NCBI GenBank assembly: GCA_947247005.1
Contig: OX365952.1
Location: 3,618,501-3,682,500, forward strand
Origin: Spisula solida
Taxonomy: Eukaryota; Mollusca; Bivalvia; Venerida; Mactridae
Length of the DNA: 64,000 nucleotides
Direction of reading: 5' to 3'
Below the pieces are notes generated by a model that saw only the letters and a program-made list of their open reading frames with translations, searched no databases and was not told the DNA's origin. Every line of letters begins with the position of its first letter. Within the stretch, counting starts at the first letter, position 1. Position numbers and translations under genes: made by a program. Of the stretch, positions 26,401 through 35,400 are shown one piece after another.

Positions 26401-29400
26401 TACAGGTTTTTATGCCCCCCTATCGATAGATGGGGAGGCATATAGTGATTCACCTGTCCGTCCGTCCGTCCGTTCGTCCGTCCGTCCGTCCGTCCGTCCG
26501 TCCGTCCTGGTTAACCCAAATTGACCGTTTCTTCTAGCATTAATATGGCTTGCTACAAAGCTTTCATACTTGCATGGATGTTGTGTATGAACACTCTCCA
26601 CACGCCAGTATCACCTAACCCCATTTTGACCTTCACCTTGACCTAATTTTGGACTTAGACTTTATGGACAAGGCTTCCACAGGGGGCATAAGCGTTTATT
26701 GAACGCAGTCTTGTTTAACCTCTTATATTCTCTAAGTCCTTTGAGAAATTGCTTTCATACTTTGTATACTTGCTTGCCACCATGACCCCAACCCATATGC
26801 AGGAGTAGGTAACTCTATCAGGCATTTTGTTGAAATTATGCCCCCTTTTTCTACTTAGTGCAAATAGTGCAAATGTTAAAGTTTAGGTACAGGTTTTTTA
26901 ACCTCTAATATCTTCATAATGCATGGACAGATTGCTTTGATACTTTGCATACTTGTTCACCATCATGACCCCAACCCATACACAGGGGTAGGTAACTCTA
27001 TTAAGCATTTTGGTGAAATTATGCCCCCTTTTTCAACTTAGTGCAAATGTTAAAGTTTAGGTACAGGTTTTTTCACCTCTAATATTTTCAAAGTGCATTC
27101 ACATATTGCTATGGATACTTGTTCTCCATCATGACCCCAACCCCTACACAGGGGTGGGTAACTCTATCAAGCATTTTGTTGAAATTATGCCCCCTTTTGG
27201 ACTTCGAAATGCAAATGTTAAAGTTTAGGTAGATGTTTTTTAACCTCTAATATATTCAAAGTGCATTGATATGTTGCTTTGATACTTTGCATACTTGTTC
27301 ACCATCATGACCTCAATCCCTACACAGGAGAAGATAATTTAACTTTGTAGCATTTTGTTGAAATTATGCCCCCTTTTGGACTTAGAAATGCTTATTTGTT
27401 TACCTTCATGACCAAGAGGACCTACACATGAGTAGGTAATGGTCCTGCATAATTTGTCCAAATTATCCCCCTTGTATGACTTAGAAGCCCCAACTTCTAC
27501 ACAGCCGAGGGTAATGCTGCTGTTATGAAGCTTTTGTTTTGAATATATAATGATTGTACTATCCTAGCATGGCGCTGGGAATAGTGGAGCGCGCTGTTCG
27601 TGGACAGCTCTTGTTTTACTTAGACTTATTGAAGAGCCAAATTCTTGGTTATCTCAAACTGACCGTTTCGTCTTACATCAAGTCCATCAAGGCATTGCTT
27701 TTAAACTTGGCATACTTGTTTACCATCATAAACACCTTACATTGTCAAAGCCATGTAACACTATCCAACATTTTAACAGAATTATGGCCCCTGATTGACT
27801 TAGCTTTTTTATGGACAAGGCTTCCATGGGTGCATAAGCGTTTATTGAACACTGTCTTGTTTTGGTTTTGTTTTATACGGTCGACTGAAACGGTTGTAGT
27901 GCGTGGCCATTCGGTTTTAATCACTGCCTAATGACCTCCGAGGAAAGAAACAGAAAGTTTATGCGATTCAAGCATTCTGTGTGCGCTGCCCTAGCTCTTT
28001 CCAACTAGGCTCCATAGTTCTTTAAAGTGCCCCTAGTATAGCATGGATACACACAAGACTACCTCTGGGTTTACAACCAGTTCATCGAAACACTGAAAAG
28101 CCTTTCTGAAATTTCAAGTGCAAACCAGGGACCTCAGGATTGGTATCGCTAACAAGATCGCTAACAACTCGGCCACCGTTCCACCCATAAACTGATGTCA
28201 TATATTATAATTTCAGGATGGTGTCATACAGATGGAAATGGATGAAGATGGATTGCCTGTGATCAGTAAGTTATAGAAGATATTTGTTGAAATTTGTAAA
28301 ATAATGTCATGACATGACAATTATGACATCATAATGAGGTAACACAAAATGTTTAAGCCCAGCACTATTGTTATTTTTCTGATCATTTAATTTTTGCCTG
28401 CAGATATTTGATCTTGAGCTTAACAATGGTATTTCTGTGAGCTTTCCACTATATGCCAGATAATACCTTTGTGCTATATTTAGGTCCAGTATATCACATG
28501 ATAACTTTGTGCTATATTTAGGTCCAGTATATCACATGATAACTTTGTGCTATATTAAGATTCAGTGTATCACCTGATAACTGTGTGCTATATTAAGGTC
28601 CATTGTATCACATGATAACTTTGTGCTATATTAAGATTCAATATATCACATGATACCTTTGTGCTATATTTAGGTCCAGTATATCACATGATACCTTTGT
28701 GCTATATTTAGGTCCAGTATATCACATGATAACTTTGTGCTGTATTTAGGTCCAGTATATCACATGATAACTTTGTGCTATATTAAGGTCCAGTATATCA
28801 CATGATAACTTTGTGCTGTATTTAGGTCCAGTATATCACATGATAACTTTGTGCTATATTAAGGTCCAGTGTAACACATGATAACTTTGTGCTATATTAA
28901 GATTCAGTGTATCACATGATAACTTTGTGCTATATTAAGGTCCAATGTATCACATGATAACTTTGTGCTATATTAAGGTCCATTGTATCACATGATAACT
29001 TTGTGCTATGTTAAGATCCAGTGTATCACATGATAACTTTGTGCTTTATTAAGGTCCATTGAATCACATGATAACTTTGTGCTATATTTAGGTCCAGTGT
29101 ATCACATGATAACTTTGTGCTATATTTAGGTCCAGTGTATCACGCTATATTTAGGTCCATTGTATCACATGATAACTTTGTGCTATATTTAGGTCCAGTG
29201 GATCCTGAGGAGAAAAAGAAAAGTGCAGACGGGAAACCACAAGTCAATCACCAGACAGCGATCACATTAACACAAGATGAATGGAAGGTAAGTCAATGGT
29301 AGATCCATCAAAGTGCTCATGGCTGGCATGGTGTTAAAGTGTATAAGCAGGGGTGTGGAATGTCTATGTCCGACTTGACCAAACTGGGTTTTTTTGCCTA

Positions 29401-32400
29401 CAGGCGAGTAGATTTTTCCATCCAGCTTGCCCACAGGCAAGTGCAAAATCATCACAAGAAAAGAATATAAAGTGCCCTATTTTACCTTAACAAAGATGAA
29501 TCCCTAAATTACTGACCAAAAATGATTTAATTAACAAACAATGAATTAAACCTAGTACTCTAATCTTTGAAAAAATTAATAAATGAATGAAACTGAAATT
29601 TTGCAGCTTTTTCCTGGGCAAGTAGATTTAGTGTTCGGGCAAGTGGATGTTTCAGTGGAACTGGCCCATGGTCAAGTAAATTTTTTTGAGAATTTCCAAC
29701 CCCCTGTTAACACCCTTTACTCAGGAGCAAGAGAGGTCACTGAGAGGTCACTGATTTTATTCTCTGCCCAGGCACTGGGTTGATTCTGAAATGCTTTTCA
29801 GTCTTTCCCAGCCAACTGGAGATGAAAAGGTTTGTAGCCCAAAGGTTGCCGGTGTTCTACACAATAAGCAAGATTCAAGGGGTCTTTTCCGAGAAAAAGC
29901 TAGGGTTTCTCACCCGGATTCCTTGTATCGCAAATCTGTCTCTTCCATCGAAGTTCATCGGCCAATCTGGCCAGGATAAAACTGAATCGCCAGACACTTA
30001 GACGGTCTCAGTCGAACACAAACAAACTACACTTTACATGTATAGATAAAAAGAGTATTGAAGCATGACTGCACTTTTAGCAATAGACTTTATATAGTGG
30101 ATACCCAAAGGTGATGGCTCTGAGGCCAGATTCTATCAATAGACACAACCAAACCTGGTTGTACAAAGCATGTTATATTATCTATAGACACAACCAAACC
30201 TGCTTGTACAAAGCATGTTATATCATCTATAGACACAACCAAATCTGCTTGTACAAAGCATGTTATATTATCTATAGACACAACCAAACCTGGTTGTACA
30301 AAGTGTGTTATATTATCTATAGACACAACCAAACCTGCTTGTACAAAGCATGTTATATTATCTATAGACACAACCAAACCTGCTTGTACAAAGCATGTTA
30401 TATTATCTATAGACACAACCAAACCTGGTTGTACAAAGCATGTTATATTATCTATAGACACAACCAAACCTGCTTGTACAAAGTGTGTTATATCATCTAT
30501 AGACACAACCAAACCTGCTTGTACAAAGCATGTTATATCATCTATAGACACAACCAAACCTGCTTGTACAAAGTGTGTTATATCATCTATAGACACAACC
30601 AAACCTGCTTGTACAAAGCATGTTATATTATCTATAGACACAACCAAACCTGCTTGTACAAAGCATGTTATATCATCTATAGACACAACCAAACATGCTT
30701 GTACAAAGCATGTTATATTATCTATAGACACAACCAAACCTGCTTGTACAAAGTGTGTTATATCATCTATAGACACAACCAAACCTGCTTGTACAAAGTG
30801 TGTTATATCATCTATAGACACAACCAAACCTGGTTGTACAAAGCATGTTATATCATCTATAGACACAACCAAACCTGGTTGTACAAAGCATGTTATATTA
30901 TCTATAGACACAACTAAACCTGGTTGTACAAAGCATGTTATATCATCTATAGACACAACTAAACCTGGTTGTACAAAGCATGTTATATCATCTATAGACA
31001 CAACCAAACCTGGTTGTACAAAGCATGTTATATCATCTATAGACACAACCAAACCTGGTTGTACAAAGCATGTTATATCATCTATAGACACAACCAAACC
31101 TGGTTGTACAAAGCATGTTATATCATCTATAGACACAACCAAACCTGGTTGTACAAAGCATGTTATATTATCTATAGACACAACCAAACCTGCTTGTACA
31201 AAGCATGTTATATATTTAATCTCAGGATACTGTATACTAATTTACTTTCGCAAATACTAACTTTCGCGTTTTGCCGATCGTCGGCATATTTGTGACTACA
31301 AAGTTTCACATTTTTAGACTCACGTAATGTCCATATTAAAATGGTTTTAGCACAATGTTGGCGACTTAATTTCACGAAATTCTACAACTCGCAAACTCCG
31401 CGAAAGTAATTCGCGCAAAATGATTTCTAGGTTTTCAATATTATGGTGAAAGCAATGTACAAACTTATTGAATAACGCAACTAACAAAATAAGATGATTA
31501 TGCCATTGTGTATTATAGGAATTGGTTGGAGCTTTTCCTCCACAAAAGTATAGGTCGTTTTTGGTAAAATAAATCGTATAAAACGAAGATTGCTCAGTAT
31601 CTAGTGAACGCACAGGTATGCAATTTTGCATGAGTAAATAAAATACACCTACCTACACTACATCCAGATCTCAGCAGTATTCTATATGATGATTTTTAAA
31701 ATGTTTTATTTATAAATTCTGTGTAATATACAGTGTAATCTGAGAAAACTGAACACCTTTCAGACCGCCTGATATGTTCGGATTTCACAATAGTTTGATA
31801 TTGTTAATCTACTCTTATTTTTATGCCCCCGTATCGATAGATCGGGAGGCATATAGTGATTCACCCGTCCGTCCGTCCGTTCGTTCGTCCGTCCTGGTTA
31901 ACCCAATTGACCGTTTCTTCTAACATTAATATGGCTAGCTACAAAGCTTTCATACTTGCATGGATGTTGCATATGAACACTCTCCACACGCCTGTATCAC
32001 CTGACCCCATTTTGACCTTCACCTTGACCTAATTTTGGACTTAGACTTATTTATGGACAAGGCTTCCACAGGGGGCATTAGCGTTTATTGAACGCAGTCT
32101 TGTTTTATCTTAAATGTGTCAATAGTTGGACTTCTATCGGTGTTGTTTGATAGCAGGCACCAATCTGTGCATAATATGCATTGGATATTTATTGAGGGGC
32201 TTTGAAAACAAATATAAATACAAACATACCTTTTATGTAAACCAATCGTTATAATGGCAATGATAATATCCAAAGTATCACAAATACAGTGTCATCTTAA
32301 AGTTACATAAAATATCACGCCTTCGTAATGATTTTATAATTGAATCAAAGAAGAGAAATTTCGGGACCAAAATATTTGGTCGGTTTTTTGACAACATTCC

Positions 32401-35400
32401 GGTTTTCTCACATTATACTGTATACATTTTACAGTCAAAATCAATTCAGAACATTCGATACATACAATAGCCTATTTTACGGTCATGTGATAAATATAAC
32501 AGCATATATTTCAGTGTCTTTGTTGTATTTATAAATACTAGGCCCGTCCCGCAATTCAATGTGTTTACAATAGTAATGCAACATATTCATGTCACCCCCC
32601 ACATATTAAAATTCATACTTATACATTTACATAAGCTTTATGTAGTTTATGTTGATCGTACAGATGAAGGCATGTAAATATATACAATAATGTCTTGTCA
32701 AATGATGAAATTTTCCACGTAAGTCAGCAAAAAAACCCAGGAAATAATACCATAGGTAAAATGATGACATCACTTCCTGTTTTAAAGCAAAACATATTAA
32801 TAAGTACCAATTTTAGAAGTAAAGATCACTTTTACACACTCTCACAAAAAATCAGTCTAATTCATTATAAATTAAATTCAAAAAAGACATTCAATCATCA
32901 GATGTTTTGAAAAGCGGGCTGCACATTTCCGATGTTGATGAACTTGTTGAGGTGTATACCCATTGACTGTCATCACTCATTGACAAACATGCTCCCCTCA
33001 AATCTAAAACCATTGTTTTAAGACCTTCTTGTCCTTGGTACACTGAAGATCTACATGACGCCAAACATCTTAGGCGTAAACTTGAGCGAAAATGGCGAAC
33101 CACTAAATTAACGATAGATCATGAAATATATAGAAATCAATGTTCGGCAGTCAACAAATTGCTAAAACAATCTAAAGTAACCTTTTATGCAGACAAGGTA
33201 GAGGCATGTGGTCGCGATCAGAAAGAGTTGTTTAAGATAACTAAACATCTGATGGGCGATGCTAAGGAAGTGGTGTTACCATCTAATAAATCGGCCAAGT
33301 TGCTTGCACAGGACTTCATTGACTTCTTCATCAACAAAATTGAAGGAATACGAACTGAAATTGCCTCCACTACTCAGTCAACCCAACATGGTGACACTGC
33401 TGAATTCGACACACCTTTTTGAGAAGAGCAACTATCTGAGTTTTCTCCGACTTCAGAAGAAGAAATCCGGAAACTGATAAATAGATCACCTAGTAAATCA
33501 TGTGAGCTTGACCCAATCCCAACATGGCTGTTGAAGGATTGTTTAAATGAACTACTGCCAGTATTAACACGACTATTCCATGCATCAATTGAAAATGCTT
33601 TTGTACCCACGGCTTTTAAAAGCTCCAGAATAAGACCACTGATAAAGAAGCCAGCCCTTGATCAAAATGTAATGAAAAATTACAGACCGGTGTCAAACTT
33701 ACCTTTCATTTCCAAAGTTCTTGAGAAGGTAGTTGATGCTCAACTAAATGAGCACTTAACACTGTACAATCTCCATGAAGAACGCCAGTCAGCATATAGA
33801 AAATTCCATTCTACTGAAACTGCTTTACTTCGTGTGCAAAATGACATCCTTTGTTCTCTAGACCAGAATAAAGCTACTGTCCTCGTCATGCTTGATTTAT
33901 CAGCAGCATTTGATACCATTGATCACACCACCCTCCTTCGCCGACTTGAAAATCATTTTGGTATAGTAGGCAAACCATTGGAGTGGATGAAATCCTATCT
34001 GTGTGACCCTTACCGGACTGTTTTTATTGATGGTGAACTTTCGGAACCAGTACTGATGAATTATAGAGTACCTCAGGGCTCTGTGCTTGGTCCCAAAAAC
34101 TACATCATGTATACAAAACCAGTGGGTGCAATCTGCAGAAAGCATCAACTGCAACATCATTTCTACGCTGATGACTCCCAGTTGTATATGGCATTCCAAC
34201 CGAAGGATTGCGTTTCACGCAATGAGACACTGCAACGAATTGAAGCATGTCTGAAGGATATATTGCTCTGGATGAAGAACAATTTGTTGAAACTTAATGC
34301 AGACAAAACAGAGGTAATCCTGTTTGTTCCGAAACAGAATACCAATGCTGCCGAGAATATCACAGTGAAAGTTGGTGACGCTGTGATCAGCCCATCATCA
34401 GTGGTGAGAAACCTTGGTGCCATGTTGGATTCACACCTGAATAAGGATAAACATGTAAACTCTGTCTCCAGGGCTTGTTTTATGCAGATCCGACAAATAG
34501 GTCAAATCAGACAATATTTGACAGTTGATGCAACAAAATCCCTCATAAATTCTTTAGTAACATCAAGACTGGATTATTGCAACTCATTACTGTGAGGCTC
34601 CCCAAAAACCATTTTGAACAAACTACAAAATGTTCAAAATACAGCTGCCCGCCTCATCGCACGGATACCGCGATACAACCACATCACTCCTGTGCTGAAG
34701 GATCTTCACTGGTTACCTGTACAATACAGAGTGGAGAACAAGGTATTGACTCATGTTTACAAAGCACTACATGGAAAGTCCCCAGGCTACATCAGAAGTA
34801 TGTTGGAAATATATACTCAAAGACAGCTTAGGTCACATAATGACTCTATTCTTCTAGTTTAACGAGGATGAGGACTGTATCGTACGGTGATCGATGTTTC
34901 ATGGCTGCAGCACCGAAGCTCTGGAATGCACTGCCAACAGCACTCAAAGATTGTAAAACACTACCATCATTTAAGAAAGCGCTAAAAACGCAATGTTTTA
35001 CCAAAGCATATTCTGGCTGATGATTAGTTTGACTTTTTAAGGGTTTCCTAAAAGGTAGTACATTTATACCTTTGGAGACGGTTTCTTGTAGCAGTGGTAT
35101 GTGACGCTGTTCTTGAAACACTAGTACAGTAGTAAATAAATCAGCGGTCTCCTGCCTCCTTAAAGGAAGTATCACTATTCCTTTGGAGTTAGTTTCTCGT
35201 GGCAGTGGTATGTGACGCTGCTCTTGAAACACCCATTTTAGGGGGTATTTGAGGGAGGATTTTAGCCTTAAACTTTTATATATATATATATATATATATA
35301 TACATTTGTTGTTATGTTTGCATGCATATATCTATGTAAACTTGTTTTAACCATGTCTCAAATGTGATTGTAAAGCACTTTTGAACGTGTAATTACATGA

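Larger units (their letters stand above)
25433..27862 (+). mobile_element. Long two-unit CGATAG-family element, broken by two insertions
   Basis: Segments 25433-25570, 26262-26323 and 27618-27862 together match the long copy at 38070-38501, including CCTAATTTT|..|ACTTAGACTT, ATCCAACATTTTAACAGAATTATG and the end GTTTATTGAACACTGTCTTGTTTT. The gaps are a hairpin-bearing insertion and a separate AGCTCC-hairpin element. Confidence 0.75.

Noticed and set aside
29583..30001. Overlapping plus-strand frames of 62-73 codons after exon 9
   Set aside because: Composition looks partly coding-like, but there is no recognisable family, no splice context and the exon 9 donor is strong.
30090..31295. Long open frames on both strands (365 codons minus; 268 and 108 codons plus) with 15-residue repeats
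   Set aside because: They are translations of a 45-bp satellite. Openness on both strands follows from unit length divisible by three, and there is no signal peptide, domain or splice support.
33531..34595. Active retrotransposon
   Set aside because: The reverse transcriptase is interrupted by stops and frameshifts, and the endonuclease part is absent.
35276..35302. AT dinucleotide run as replication origin
   Set aside because: Simple microsatellite in the 3' region of the dead LINE; nothing else supports an origin.
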